Below are positions 18,987-28,482 of a stretch of 64,000 nt of DNA, piece by piece. The number at the start of each line of letters is the position of its first letter. Within the stretch, counting starts at the first letter, position 1. Both the position numbers and the translations under genes were made by a program. Source of the stretch: an uncultured Flavobacteriaceae bacterium (GTDB taxonomy: Bacteria; Bacteroidota; Bacteroidia; Flavobacteriales; Flavobacteriaceae); NCBI GenBank assembly GCA_943842625.1, contig CALTCK010000009.1, positions 62,001 through 126,000 of the forward strand, in the 5' to 3' direction. The notes under the pieces were generated by a model. It was given only the letters and a program-made list of their open reading frames with translations, made no database searches and was not told where the DNA came from.

Positions 18987-20162
18987 ATGGAAAAAGATTT
19001 TTTTAAATATCAAGCTCAAACCACTCCGCATCCTCTTGCCCTCGAGGTGTTAAAAGCCAAAGGATCTTACATTTATGACCAAAATCAAAAAAAATATTTA
19101 GATTTTATAGCTGGTGTTTCTGCTTGTAGTTTAGGTCATTGTCATCCTAAGGTCGTAAAAGCGGTGAAAAATCAGTTAGACAAATATCTTCATGTAATGG
19201 TTTATGGAGAATTTGTTCAAGAACCAGCAGTTCATTTAACAAAACTTCTCCACGATCATCTACCAGATAATTTAACGACTACATATTTAACCAATAGTGG
19301 TACCGAAGCTATTGAAGGGGCTATTAAACTTGCTAGAAGAGCTACTGAAAGAAAAGAAATTATTTATGCAAAAAAGGCATATCACGGAAGTACGCTTGGA
19401 GCTTTAAGTATTTTGGGGGTTAAAAGTCAAAAACAAAAATTTGAACCACTAATTCCTGAGTGTCATGCAATCAAATTTAATGCTGAAAGTGAATTATCAA
19501 AAATTACCAATAAAACAGCTGGCGTCATATTGGAGACTATACAAGGTGGCGCAGGTTTTATAGTTCCAAAAAGTGATTATTTAAAAAAAGTAAAGAAACG
19601 TTGTGAAGAGGTTGGTGCATTATTAATTTTAGATGAAATTCAACCTGGATTTGGTAGAACTGGAAAATTATTTGGTTTTGAACATTTTGAAATTTCACCA
19701 GATATTTTGGTGGTTGGAAAAGGAATGGGTGGAGGAATGCCAATTGGTGGTTTTATTGCTTCTAACGAATTAATGATGTTATTGTCTAACCATCCTAAAT
19801 TAGGACATATCACTACTTTTGGCGGAAATCCTGTAATAGCAGCTGCTGCTCTAGCAACACTGAAAGAATTAACCGAAACTTCATTAATTAAAGAAACTCT
19901 AATAAAAGAAAAACTTTTTAAAAAACTTTTAGTTCACCCATCCATAAAAGAAATTCGGGGGAAAGGATTAATGCTTGCTCTAATAGTTGAATCTCCAGAA
20001 CTCGCTTCAAAATTAATATTAAAGTGTAAAGAAAAGGGAGTATTGCTTTTTTGGCTGCTTTTTGAGAATAAAGCGATTCGTATAACTCCACCCTTAACAA
20101 TATCTGAACAAGAAATTAGAGAAGGTTGTGAAATTATACTTGAAGTATTCGATTCAATTTAA
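18987..20162 (+). CDS. class III PLP-dependent aminotransferase (acetylornithine-aminotransferase-like)
   Basis: I chose the ATG at 18987 (MEKDFFKYQAQTTPHPL); an in-frame ATG at 18948 would overlap the OstA-like gene and add 13 residues unlike the family. The 391-residue protein has class III features: TNSGTEAIEGAIKLARRAT, AYHGSTLGALS, ILDEIQPGFGRTG and the PLP-lysine segment DILVVGKGMGGGMPIGG. This family includes ArgD, ornithine and 4-aminobutyrate aminotransferases. No arginine-pathway neighbour supports ArgD, so the substrate is left open. Cytosolic. Confidence 0.92.
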   Translation: MEKDFFKYQAQTTPHPLALEVLKAKGSYIYDQNQKKYLDFIAGVSACSLGHCHPKVVKAVKNQLDKYLHVMVYGEFVQEPAVHLTKLLHDHLPDNLTTTYLTNSGTEAIEGAIKLARRATERKEIIYAKKAYHGSTLGALSILGVKSQKQKFEPLIPECHAIKFNAESELSKITNKTAGVILETIQGGAGFIVPKSDYLKKVKKRCEEVGALLILDEIQPGFGRTGKLFGFEHFEISPDILVVGKGMGGGMPIGGFIASNELMMLLSNHPKLGHITTFGGNPVIAAAALATLKELTETSLIKETLIKEKLFKKLLVHPSIKEIRGKGLMLALIVESPELASKLILKCKEKGVLLFWLLFENKAIRITPPLTISEQEIREGCEIILEVFDSI

Positions 20163-20181
20163 ACTAATTAACCACCCCCAC

Positions 20182-20201
20182 TAACTCTTAAATTAGAGTT
20201 A
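20182..20201 (+). repeat. inverted repeat after the aminotransferase gene
   Basis: TAACTCT (20182-20188) and AGAGTTA (20195-20201) form a 7-bp stem with a 6-base loop, 19 bases after the stop. No T tract follows, so it may be a weak terminator or an operator for the TPR gene. A second hairpin (CAACAT/ATGTTG with a TTGA loop) lies at 20248-20263. Confidence 0.4.
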
Positions 20202-20318
20202 AAAATCCCTTCATCTGTTAATAAGTCCGTTAACAACAAAAACGGCACAACATTTGAATGTTGCCTTACATTAGTATATTTAATTAAGTTAAAATTTTAT
20301 TTTCTTAAAAAATTATAT

Positions 20319-21707
20319 TTGAGCGAGCAAAACAACATACCACTTACGCGTTTCGAATCTATGTTAAAAACAAATAACGTGTTTTTCTTTGATTCTAGTG
20401 AGTTTGAAGACATTATTCATTATTATCTAAATAATGGAAAAATAGCACTTGCAAAAAAGGCTACAAAACTAGGATTAGAACAACATCCAACTTCTACCAA
20501 CCTAAAGTTATTTCAAGTTGAAATGTTCATTTTTGAGAATGAATTAGAAGTAGCAGAAGAGCTACTAGAAAACATCTATTTGCTTGAACAATTTAATGAA
20601 GAAGTTTTCATACAAAAGGCCAATATTCTCTCAAGAAGGGATAAGCATTTAGAAGCTATTAAAATGCTAGAAAAAGCTCATGATTTATCTACAGAATCCT
20701 CTGATGTCCTATCTCTTATTGGGATGGAGTATTTATTTTTAGAAGATTTTGAAAATGCAAAAAAATATTTTATTCAATGTCTTTTTGAAGATAGCGAAGA
20801 CTTCTCTGCATTGTATAATATTATTTATTGTTTTGAGTATTTGAATCAAACCGAGGAGGCTATAGAATATTTAAATGGATTTTTAAATAAAAACCCATAC
20901 TGCGAAGTTGCGTGGCATCAAGTTGGAAAACAATATTTCTTATTGAAAGATTACAGAAAAGCATTAGCTGCCTTTGATTTTGCAATTATTAGTGATGATC
21001 GATTTATTGGAGCCTACCTTGAAAAAGGAAAAGTTCTAGAAAAGTTAAATCGATATAATGAAGCAATAGAAAGTTATACGGTAACATTAGGATTAGATGA
21101 TCCAACTTCCTTTGCTTTATTAAGAATAGGTAAGTGTTATGAAAATTTAGGGAATAGTGAATTAGCGCTTCAGTTTTTTAATAAATGTGTAGAAGAAGAT
21201 GCTTTGTTAGATAAAGGCTGGATTGCTATTACTGATTACTATATTAAAATTAAAAAATTCAAAAAAGCATTGTATTATATTAATAAAGCTATCAATATCG
21301 ATAGTGAAAACGTACTGTACTGGAAACGATATGGAAAGATAAACTTTAGACTTAATCTTTATGAAGAGGCTGAGGTTGGTTACCGAAAAACGTTAGAATT
21401 GGGGAATTATGAACTTAACTCTTGGTTGACACGTAATGATATTTTGTTAAAATTAGGAGAATTTGAAGCTGCAAAGAATAACTTATTTCAGGCAAAAGAA
21501 TTTTATGAAGAAAGCGCAGAAATAGAATATCGATTAGCAGGTTTGTTTTTTAAAAACTTAGAATTCAATAAAGGTGAATTTCATCTAAAAAATGCTCTTA
21601 AATTAGATTCTGAATTTTTAATTATCATAGAAGAACTTTTTCCAAAAGTATATAGCTTAAAGAAAGTTAAAGAAATAATTAAAGTACACAAAAAAGCTTC
21701 CCTTTAA
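20319..21707 (+). CDS. tetratricopeptide-repeat protein
   Basis: A 462-residue soluble protein made of about ten TPR-like helical hairpins. Repeat hallmarks are seen throughout: LEAIKMLEKAHDLS, FENAKKYFIQCLF, EEAIEYLNGFLNKNPY, RKALAAFDFAIISDD, NEAIESYTVTLGLDD, ELALQFFNKCVEEDA and KKALYYINKAINIDS. TPR arrays are protein-binding scaffolds; the partner is unknown. The start is TTG; the conserved-looking RFESMLKTNN near residues 12-21 supports keeping the N-terminus, although the TTG lies inside a TATATTTG -7-like box (20314-20321). Confidence 0.9.
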   Translation: MSEQNNIPLTRFESMLKTNNVFFFDSSEFEDIIHYYLNNGKIALAKKATKLGLEQHPTSTNLKLFQVEMFIFENELEVAEELLENIYLLEQFNEEVFIQKANILSRRDKHLEAIKMLEKAHDLSTESSDVLSLIGMEYLFLEDFENAKKYFIQCLFEDSEDFSALYNIIYCFEYLNQTEEAIEYLNGFLNKNPYCEVAWHQVGKQYFLLKDYRKALAAFDFAIISDDRFIGAYLEKGKVLEKLNRYNEAIESYTVTLGLDDPTSFALLRIGKCYENLGNSELALQFFNKCVEEDALLDKGWIAITDYYIKIKKFKKALYYINKAINIDSENVLYWKRYGKINFRLNLYEEAEVGYRKTLELGNYELNSWLTRNDILLKLGEFEAAKNNLFQAKEFYEESAEIEYRLAGLFFKNLEFNKGEFHLKNALKLDSEFLIIIEELFPKVYSLKKVKEIIKVHKKASL

Positions 21708-21713
21708 AATGTG

Positions 21714-21721
21714 TATTTTTG
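21714..21721 (+). promoter_or_regulatory. -7 promoter box before the DUF368 pair
   Basis: TATTTTTG matches TAnnTTTG, 18 bases upstream of the first DUF368 start. No clear -33 partner at the usual spacing. Confidence 0.4.
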
Positions 21722-21739
21722 ATGTAATTAGTTTTTTTA

Positions 21740-22780
21740 ATGCATCAAAAAATAATGCCAAAACGCAATTTTATAGATTATCTTATTATAACAGCTAAAG
21801 GAATAGCTATGGGTGCTGCTGATGCTGTACCTGGTGTATCTGGTGGAACAATAGCATTTATTACTGGAATTTATGAAGAATTAATAACTACTTTAAGTGG
21901 TATTAATCTTTCACTCATTAAAACATTACAAAAACAAGGTTTAGCAGCTTTTTGGAAACAACTAAATGGAAATTTCATTCTGGCATTGGTAGCCGGAATT
22001 ACAATTAGTTTTGTGAGCTTTATGAGAATTGCAAAATACCTAATTGAAAACCAAGCAATCTTAATTTGGTCATTCTTTTTCGGGCTTATAGTTGCGAGTA
22101 TTTTATACATTGGAAGGCAAATCAAAAAATGGTGTTTTAAAACCTTATTAGCATTAATTTTGGGGGGTCTTATTGCTCATTTTATAACTACCATACCTCC
22201 TATTACAAACAATGAGCAGCCCTTTTTCCTTTTTTTAGTAGGAGCAATCGCTATTTGTGCAATGATTTTGCCAGGTATTTCAGGCTCATTTATACTGTTA
22301 ATATTAGGAGCTTATAAGACCTTGAGCGATGCAATACATGACTTTAATTTAAAAAATATTTTAATTTTTGTAGGAGGAGCCTTTATAGGTTTAATTAGCT
22401 TCAGTAAACTATTAAAATGGCTTTTTAAAAATTATGAGGATTTAACCTTAGCTGTTTTGACGGGATTCATTATGGGTTCACTCAATGTAATTTGGCCCTG
22501 GAAGCAAACGATAACAGTTTTTTCTAAGGAAAAAGGTTTAGAATTATTTTTTAACCAAATTTCAGATTTAGGGACTCTTTCAGTTTTTCAAAAACAGAAT
22601 TTTGATTTCAACAGTTATAAAAGTATCCTGGAAAAAAGCATCAGTCCTTTTACCTATTCAGAAATAAATAATGGAATTGATCCTCAAGTATTACTCTCCG
22701 TTGTTCTAATGCTTTTAGGCTTTTTAATTGTATTTTTATTAGAGAAAACTGCTACAAAAAAACCAAGAAATGGCCATTGA
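21740..22780 (+). CDS. DUF368 membrane protein (PopT-type undecaprenyl-phosphate translocase family), copy 1
   Basis: A 346-residue polytopic membrane protein. It shows the two-fold internal repeat of DUF368: DAVPGVSGGTIAF near residues 28-40 and ILPGISGSFILL in the second half, each a re-entrant glycine motif. Members of DUF368 (PopT) were shown to recycle undecaprenyl phosphate across the cytoplasmic membrane, so this protein probably returns the lipid carrier used for peptidoglycan and O-antigen synthesis. A start at ATG 21755 is also possible. The second copy overlaps its 3' end by 11 bases. Confidence 0.92.
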   Translation: MHQKIMPKRNFIDYLIITAKGIAMGAADAVPGVSGGTIAFITGIYEELITTLSGINLSLIKTLQKQGLAAFWKQLNGNFILALVAGITISFVSFMRIAKYLIENQAILIWSFFFGLIVASILYIGRQIKKWCFKTLLALILGGLIAHFITTIPPITNNEQPFFLFLVGAIAICAMILPGISGSFILLILGAYKTLSDAIHDFNLKNILIFVGGAFIGLISFSKLLKWLFKNYEDLTLAVLTGFIMGSLNVIWPWKQTITVFSKEKGLELFFNQISDLGTLSVFQKQNFDFNSYKSILEKSISPFTYSEINNGIDPQVLLSVVLMLLGFLIVFLLEKTATKKPRNGH

Positions 22781-23792
22781 AAGATCATTAGCTGATAAAA
22801 TATGGCTCGTACTAAAAGGCCTAGCAATGGGTACAGCTAATAAAGTTCCGGGAGTTTCTGGAGGAGTTGTTGCATTTGTTGCTGGTTTTTATGAAGAGTT
22901 CATATACTCCTTACAAAAAGTAAATAGAAAAGCATTTCTTCTCCTATTCAATAGAGGTTTAAAATCATTTTTGATTTATACCAATGCTCGTTTCCTAGGT
23001 TTATTATTTTTAGGGATGATCATAAGTTATTTTAGTATTTCGAAAATACTAGATTATCTACTGGTTAATTTTGAACTTTATGTTTGGTCTACTTTTTTTG
23101 GAATGATCATCGGATCCTTATATTATATTGCCAAAGACTTTCAAAAATGGAACCGGAAATACCTATTTTATTTATTACTTGGTATCTTAATAGGTGTTAG
23201 TATTAGTTTTTTGGAGCCTGCAAAAGAAAACGATAATTTATTTTTTGTTTTTTTATGCGGAATTATTGGAGTATCTGGTATGACATTACCCGGATTATCG
23301 GGTTCTTTTATTCTAATTCTATTGGGTAATTATGTGTTACTTTTAGTAGATTCTGTAAATGCACTCTACGAAACTTTTTCGGATATACTTCATAGTGATT
23401 ATAACTTTTTAAAAGATGCAAAAAGAATTCATTTATTAAAAGTATTATCTGTATTTTCTTTAGGATCTATAACAGGATTAGTGACCCTTTCTAATGTTTT
23501 AGCATTTCTCTTAAAAAACTATAAAAAAATAACAAATGCATTAATCATTGGATTTATAGGTGGCTCGCTAGGGGTAGTTTGGCCATGGAAAGAAAAAATT
23601 TTAGATAAAGATAGTTTTGGAAACATTCTAATGGATTCCAACGGAAGAGAAATCGTTATAAGCTACCAAAGATACTTTCCAACAGAATTAACCCCTGAAT
23701 TCTTTTTAGCGTTTTTATGTATGGTAATAGGTGTTCTAATTCTTCTTTTCATAGATGGATATCATAAAATTAAAATAAATTCGAATGGCTAA
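22770..23792 (+). CDS. DUF368 membrane protein (PopT-type family), copy 2
   Basis: A 340-residue paralogue of the preceding gene, overlapping it by 11 bases. The same two signatures are present (NKVPGVSGGVVAF and TLPGLSGSFILI), as is the downstream GxxxGSLxVxWPWK segment found in both copies. The two proteins differ clearly in the rest of the sequence, so this is an old duplication. They may form a heterodimer or serve different conditions; neither is proven. aroE overlaps its 3' end by 8 bases. Confidence 0.92.
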   Translation: MAIERSLADKIWLVLKGLAMGTANKVPGVSGGVVAFVAGFYEEFIYSLQKVNRKAFLLLFNRGLKSFLIYTNARFLGLLFLGMIISYFSISKILDYLLVNFELYVWSTFFGMIIGSLYYIAKDFQKWNRKYLFYLLLGILIGVSISFLEPAKENDNLFFVFLCGIIGVSGMTLPGLSGSFILILLGNYVLLLVDSVNALYETFSDILHSDYNFLKDAKRIHLLKVLSVFSLGSITGLVTLSNVLAFLLKNYKKITNALIIGFIGGSLGVVWPWKEKILDKDSFGNILMDSNGREIVISYQRYFPTELTPEFFLAFLCMVIGVLILLFIDGYHKIKINSNG

Positions 23793-24537
23793 ATACGGAT
23801 TAATTGGAAATAATATTAATTATTCCTTCTCAAAAACTTTTTTCAATTCTAAGTTTAAAAAGGAAGAAAGAAGTGATTCGTATGAAAATTTTGATATTCC
23901 CGATTTGAGCCAATTTTCAAAAGTTCTTCATAAAAATCATAAATTAAAAGGTTTAAATGTAACGATTCCTTATAAAGAAAGTATTATTAAGTATTTAGAT
24001 AGCATTGACTCTAATGCGCAAAAAATTGGAGCAATCAATACTATAAAAATTACTCCCGAAGGAAAACTAATTGGCTACAATACAGATTACATTGGATTTA
24101 AAAAATCCCTAAACAATTTACGACCCATATCAAAAAAGAACGCGCTAGTTCTTGGAACTGGAGGAGCTAGTAAAGCAATTGTATATGCTTTAAAATCATT
24201 AAATTATAAGGTCACCCAAGTTTCTAGGGTAAAAAAAGAAGGCATTACTACTTATGGAGAATTAAATAAAGAGGTCGTGATTCAAAACCAACTAATTATC
24301 AATTGCACACCACTGGGCACATTCCCAAATATTGACCAATACCCTAGTATTCCTTATCAACACATCACAAAAAGTCATCTTATTTTCGACCTCACATATA
24401 ATCCGCTTGAAACTATGTTTATGAAATTAAGTAAAGAACAAGGAGCTAGAGTCAGTAATGGATTAAAAATGTTAGAATTCCAAGCCGAAGAAGCTTGGTC
24501 GATATGGAAAGCACAGAATATTGAAAAAAATATTTAA
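23785..24537 (+). CDS. aroE: shikimate dehydrogenase
   Basis: A 250-residue cytosolic enzyme that reduces 3-dehydroshikimate with NADPH in aromatic amino acid synthesis. Seen: the shikimate-binding Ser pair in INYSFSKTFF (Ser14, Ser16), the catalytic Lys64 in NVTIPYK, the YNTDYIGF segment with the catalytic Asp, the nucleotide-binding loop LGTGGASKAIVYAL and NCTPLGTFP. It is slightly shorter than E. coli AroE (272). It overlaps the second DUF368 gene by 8 bases and so lies in one operon with it. Confidence 0.96.
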   Translation: MAKYGLIGNNINYSFSKTFFNSKFKKEERSDSYENFDIPDLSQFSKVLHKNHKLKGLNVTIPYKESIIKYLDSIDSNAQKIGAINTIKITPEGKLIGYNTDYIGFKKSLNNLRPISKKNALVLGTGGASKAIVYALKSLNYKVTQVSRVKKEGITTYGELNKEVVIQNQLIINCTPLGTFPNIDQYPSIPYQHITKSHLIFDLTYNPLETMFMKLSKEQGARVSNGLKMLEFQAEEAWSIWKAQNIEKNI

Positions 24538-24563
24538 TTACCTTGACCTTCCTTTGGTAATTA
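24535..24563 (+). repeat. inverted repeat at the aroE stop codon
   Basis: TAATTACC (24535-24542, including the stop) pairs with GGTAATTA (24556-24563) across a 13-base loop. No T tract follows. It could be a weak terminator or an RNA-end structure. Confidence 0.3.
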
Positions 24564-24640
24564 GTCAGTAGTTAGTATCTTGATACCATAAAATTACGCA
24601 GAAAAAATCTGTATACAATTGAACTTTAACATTGAAAAAA

Positions 24641-26596
24641 ATGTCAGAAAAAGAAAGCAATAAAGAAATTGAAACTTTTGAAACACCTGCTTCAGAAACT
24701 TCGAATCAAATAGAAACAGTTGAAAAAAGTTCTACTGAAGCAACTGAAACCGAAGGAAATACTGGAAAAGAAATTTTAAAAACTATTCCAAAAAATACGA
24801 CTCCCGTTGAAGAAAAAAAGGTGCGAATAAAAGATGATGAAAAGTCTGAAAACAAGGAAGAACTCTCTATTATCGATTACAGTAAATTATCCGAACTAGA
24901 ATTAATTTCTGAACTTAAAGCTGTCTTAGATAGTAAACCAGTAAACGAAATTAAAGAGGTGGTTGAAATCATAAAAAATGAATTCAATTCAAAATTCCAA
25001 GATGAATTAGAAAAAAATAAGGAAAGCTTTCTAGCAAAGGGAGGAAATATTATAGATTTTTATTTTACAACTCCAGAAAAAAAAGAGTTTGATACTTCCT
25101 ATTACTACTATAAAGACAAAAGAAGTAATTATTATAAAAACCTCCAAAAAGATCAAAAAGCTAATCTTATCAAAAGAGAGGAAATAATTGAAGAATTAAA
25201 AAGTCTTTTTAATGCCAAGGAGAATACAAGTACTATCTACAAAAGATTTAGAGACATTCAAGAAAGATGGTTTGATGCTGGCTCAATACCCAGAGATAAA
25301 TACAATACGGTTTGGAATAATTATCATCATCACGTTGAAAACTTTTATGATATACTTCACTTAGACAGAGAATTTAGGGATCGTAATTTTAAACAAAACC
25401 TAGAACATAAATTAAGATTAATAGGAAGAGCAGAGGAACTGACTAAAGAAGAAAATAACAACAAAGCTTTTCGTGAATTACAAATGCTCCACAAAATGTG
25501 GAAAGAGGAAATTGGCCCTGTTGCTAAAGAATTCAGTGACGATATTTGGGATAAATTTAGTGCAGCTACCAAAATCATTCACGACAAAAGAAATCAACAC
25601 CTTGAAAAACTAGAAGTAGAGGCAGAAAAAAATGTTGATTTTAAAATTGAAATAATAAATAATATAAATTCCTTAACAGACACTGCGAAAAACAAAGGGC
25701 ATCAAGTTTGGCAAAATACCATAAAAAAAGTCCAAGAACTCAGAGATCAATTCTTCGAAGCCGGTAATGTACCCCGTTCAAAAAATAAAGAAATTTGGAA
25801 TTCATTTAAAGAAGCTACTCGGAATTTTAACAAAGAAAAGAATGCTTTTTATAAAAGCCAAAAGAAAGAACAGTTTGATAATCTTGCTAAGAAAAGAGAA
25901 TTAATAAAAGTTGCTCAAGATAATAAAGATGGAGATGATTTTGAAACATTAACTCCATTAATGAAAAAAATACAAACAGATTGGAAAAAAATAGGGCACG
26001 TTCCTAGAAAGGATAGTGACAAAATCTGGAAAGAATTTAAAGCTGTTTGCAATCATTATTTTGATCGTTTACATTCTCAAAAAAATGAGGCAAATAATGA
26101 ACAAATTGCAAATTTTGAAGCCAAAAAAGTTTTTTTAGATTCCTTAGAGTCTTTCTCCTTAGAAGGAAATTATAAAAAAGATATTGTTAGCATAACAGCA
26201 AAAATAAAAGAATGGAAAGGATTAGGAAGAGTACCCTACAATAAAAAAAATATAGAACAAGATTTTAATAAAAAATTAGATGATCTATTTGAAAAATTAG
26301 ATTTAGACAAAAAACAAATAGAGTTGATTAAATTTGAAAACAAATTAAACTCTTTTGTGTCAGAGGAGGATGATAGAAAATTAAAAAATGAAGAGTTTTT
26401 TATCTCCAAGAAAGTAGGTGAAATAAAAAATGAAATAAGACAATTGGAAAATAATTTATTATTTTTCAAACACGTTAAAGATGACAATCCCCTTGTAAAA
26501 GATGTCAATAAGAATATTACAAAACAAAAAGAGCAATTAGATACTTGGGTTGAAAAATTAAAAAAAGTAAGAGTCTTACGAAAAGAACAATCTTAA
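24641..26596 (+). CDS. DUF349 repeat protein
   Basis: A 651-residue soluble, highly charged protein. The first 100 residues are acidic and low in complexity; the rest consists of several DUF349 units, each ending in a W-x-x-x-G/A-x-V/I-P-R motif (RWFDAGSIPRDKYNTVW, DQFFEAGNVPRSKNKEIW, DWKKIGHVPRKDSDKIW, EWKGLGRVPYNKKN). A C-terminal coiled coil follows. Function is not known; DUF349 proteins are conserved in Bacteroidota and Actinobacteria. I prefer the ATG at 24641 over the TTG 9 bases upstream. Convergent with mazG across a shared terminator. Confidence 0.9.
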   Translation: MSEKESNKEIETFETPASETSNQIETVEKSSTEATETEGNTGKEILKTIPKNTTPVEEKKVRIKDDEKSENKEELSIIDYSKLSELELISELKAVLDSKPVNEIKEVVEIIKNEFNSKFQDELEKNKESFLAKGGNIIDFYFTTPEKKEFDTSYYYYKDKRSNYYKNLQKDQKANLIKREEIIEELKSLFNAKENTSTIYKRFRDIQERWFDAGSIPRDKYNTVWNNYHHHVENFYDILHLDREFRDRNFKQNLEHKLRLIGRAEELTKEENNNKAFRELQMLHKMWKEEIGPVAKEFSDDIWDKFSAATKIIHDKRNQHLEKLEVEAEKNVDFKIEIINNINSLTDTAKNKGHQVWQNTIKKVQELRDQFFEAGNVPRSKNKEIWNSFKEATRNFNKEKNAFYKSQKKEQFDNLAKKRELIKVAQDNKDGDDFETLTPLMKKIQTDWKKIGHVPRKDSDKIWKEFKAVCNHYFDRLHSQKNEANNEQIANFEAKKVFLDSLESFSLEGNYKKDIVSITAKIKEWKGLGRVPYNKKNIEQDFNKKLDDLFEKLDLDKKQIELIKFENKLNSFVSEEDDRKLKNEEFFISKKVGEIKNEIRQLENNLLFFKHVKDDNPLVKDVNKNITKQKEQLDTWVEKLKKVRVLRKEQS

Positions 26597-26602
26597 AAAA
26601 AT

Positions 26603-26632
26603 AAAAAAAGGTATTATTAACACCTTTTTTTT
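26603..26632. terminator. bidirectional terminator between the DUF349 gene and mazG
   Basis: AAAAAAAGGT (26603-26612) pairs perfectly with ACCTTTTTTT (26622-26631) across a 9-base loop. It sits between two convergent stop codons, and its A/T-rich arms act as U tracts in both directions. Confidence 0.75.
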
Positions 26633-27407
26633 ATTGCTTTTTTTTAGCTTCTTCCCAATAGATATTCATTTCGGATAAGGTCATATCTTTAATTGGCTTT
26701 TTAAGCTTTTTGGCTTTTTTTTCTAAATATTGAAATCTCTTAATGAATTTTTTGTTTGTTCGCTCTAGTGCATTTTCAGGATTTACATTTAAAAAACGAG
26801 CATAATTAATCATAGAAAATAAAACATCACCAAATTCAGCTTCAATATTATCCGTATTGTTTTCTAAAATTTCGTGATCTAACTCTTGGAGTTCTTCTTT
26901 AAGTTTATCATAAACCTGATGCGGTTCCTCCCAATCGAACCCTACACCAGCTACTTTATCTTGAATTCTATTAGCTTTAACAAGTGCTGGCAATGAATTT
27001 GGAACCCCTTCAAGAACACTTTCTTTTCCTTCCTTAAGCTTTAAGGACTCCCAATTTTGTTTGACTTCCTCTTCATTGTTAACTTTTACATCACCATAAA
27101 TATGAGGATGTCTTGAAATTAACTTATCACAAATAGAATTAGCTACATCCTCAAAATCAAAATCTTCTGTTTCACTTCCAATTTTAGAATAAAAAATAAT
27201 ATGTAATAATAAGTCTCCTAGTTCATTTTTTATTTCCAGCAAATTGTTATCAAGAATAGCATCACCGAGCTCGTAGGTTTCTTCAATAGTTAGATGCCGA
27301 AGTGATTCAAATGTTTGCTTTTTATCCCAAGGACATTTATTTCTTAGCTCATCCATAATGGTAAGAAGTCTATCTAATGCCTTAAGTTGATTAGCTCTCG
27401 AATTCAT
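26631..27407 (-). CDS. mazG: nucleoside triphosphate pyrophosphohydrolase
   Basis: A 258-residue cytosolic enzyme that removes non-canonical or excess NTPs. It has two MazG-type all-alpha domains: the first with CPWDKKQTFESL and the metal-binding TIEETYELGDAI followed by ELGDLLLHIIFYSKI, the second with EFGDVLFSMINYARFL. Length matches E. coli MazG. It is the last gene of the ruvX-def-DUF5606-mazG operon, 3 bases after DUF5606. Confidence 0.95.
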   Translation of the reverse strand: MNSRANQLKALDRLLTIMDELRNKCPWDKKQTFESLRHLTIEETYELGDAILDNNLLEIKNELGDLLLHIIFYSKIGSETEDFDFEDVANSICDKLISRHPHIYGDVKVNNEEEVKQNWESLKLKEGKESVLEGVPNSLPALVKANRIQDKVAGVGFDWEEPHQVYDKLKEELQELDHEILENNTDNIEAEFGDVLFSMINYARFLNVNPENALERTNKKFIKRFQYLEKKAKKLKKPIKDMTLSEMNIYWEEAKKKQ

Positions 27408-27410
27408 TTG

Positions 27411-27821
27411 TTATTCTTCCTCTTCAGAAGATTCATTTTTAAATTGTGATATTCCATTTTTGGTTAGTAGATTATACCATTGAACAATTTTTTTTATATC
27501 ACTTGGATAAACTCTATCCTCATCATAGTCAGGTAAGATTTCGAAAAAATATTCTTCTAATTCATCCTTTGTAGACTTATGACTTATTGCCTCACCCCCT
27601 TTTTCCTTGTCAAATATTTTAGTAAAAACTTCGCTTAAAGGTAACTCTTTGGTTAAAGTATATATAGCTATTTCCGCCAAAATACTAACATTTTGTCTAG
27701 CACTTACACTTATTTTTTTTCCATCGATTAAAGAGGTTGCTAAAAACCCATTTCTTGTTTGATTTTGAAGTTGGTAAAGACCTGGTTTACCTGAAATCGT
27801 TAATATTTTTTCTAAGCTCAT
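27411..27821 (-). CDS. DUF5606 domain-containing protein
   Basis: A 136-residue protein beginning MSLEKILTISGKPGLYQL, with GFLATSLIDGKKISV and, near the end, DYDEDRVYPSDIKKIVQWYNLL. This layout is the DUF5606 family, conserved in Bacteroidota and repeatedly found beside def and mazG. The first 50 residues resemble a small beta-rich domain, the rest is acidic and helical, and the tail is acidic (SEEEE). Function is unknown. It is 70 bases after def and 3 bases before mazG, so it is part of the operon. Confidence 0.9.
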   Translation of the reverse strand: MSLEKILTISGKPGLYQLQNQTRNGFLATSLIDGKKISVSARQNVSILAEIAIYTLTKELPLSEVFTKIFDKEKGGEAISHKSTKDELEEYFFEILPDYDEDRVYPSDIKKIVQWYNLLTKNGISQFKNESSEEEE

Positions 27822-27891
27822 TATGTAAATTTAGGATTATTTTTATTTATGATTGAACAAATATGTTATGTGTAGATAACTGATGAATTTT

Positions 27892-28482
27892 TTAACGTTT
27901 TTTTTTCATATCTGGAAAACGCATTCGATAATCAATTCTTACCTTTCCCCTAGATATGTTAGCAAGCTTACCCTTGATCAATCGTTTCTTTAAAGAAGAA
28001 AGTTTATCAATAAATAATATTCCTTGAATATGATCATATTCGTGCTGAATAATTCGTGCAGCAATTCCACTAAATTCTTTAGTATGCTTTTTAAATTTTT
28101 CATCTAAATATTCAATTTTAATAGTTTCATTTCTAAAAACATCTTCTCGAACATCAGGTATACTAAGACAGCCTTCATTGAATACCCATTCATCACCAGT
28201 CTCATCAATTATTTGTGCATTTATAAAGACTTGCTTAAAAGTGCTTAAAAAATTTCTTTCTTCTAATTCTAATTCTTCAGCGTCTTTAAAAGGAGTTGCA
28301 TCAACAATGAATATTCGAATAGGTAGACCTATCTGTGGAGCTGCCAAGCCAATTCCTTTTGCTCCATACATCGTTTCAAACATATTCTCCAATAAGGATT
28401 CTAATGCTGGATATTTTTTATCAATACTTTTTCCTAACTTCCTTAAAACAGGATCCCCGTAAGCTATAATTGGTAATATCAT
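27892..28482 (-). CDS. def: peptide deformylase
   Basis: A 196-residue cytosolic metalloenzyme that removes the formyl group from nascent proteins. All three motifs are present: GIGLAAPQIG (residues 43-52), EGCLSIP (103-109, metal-binding Cys) and QHEYDHIQG (metal-binding His pair and catalytic Glu). Two residues of variation around motif 1 are normal. It overlaps the 3' end of ruvX by 4 bases, so translation is probably coupled. Confidence 0.97.
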   Translation of the reverse strand: MILPIIAYGDPVLRKLGKSIDKKYPALESLLENMFETMYGAKGIGLAAPQIGLPIRIFIVDATPFKDAEELELEERNFLSTFKQVFINAQIIDETGDEWVFNEGCLSIPDVREDVFRNETIKIEYLDEKFKKHTKEFSGIAARIIQHEYDHIQGILFIDKLSSLKKRLIKGKLANISRGKVRIDYRMRFPDMKKKR

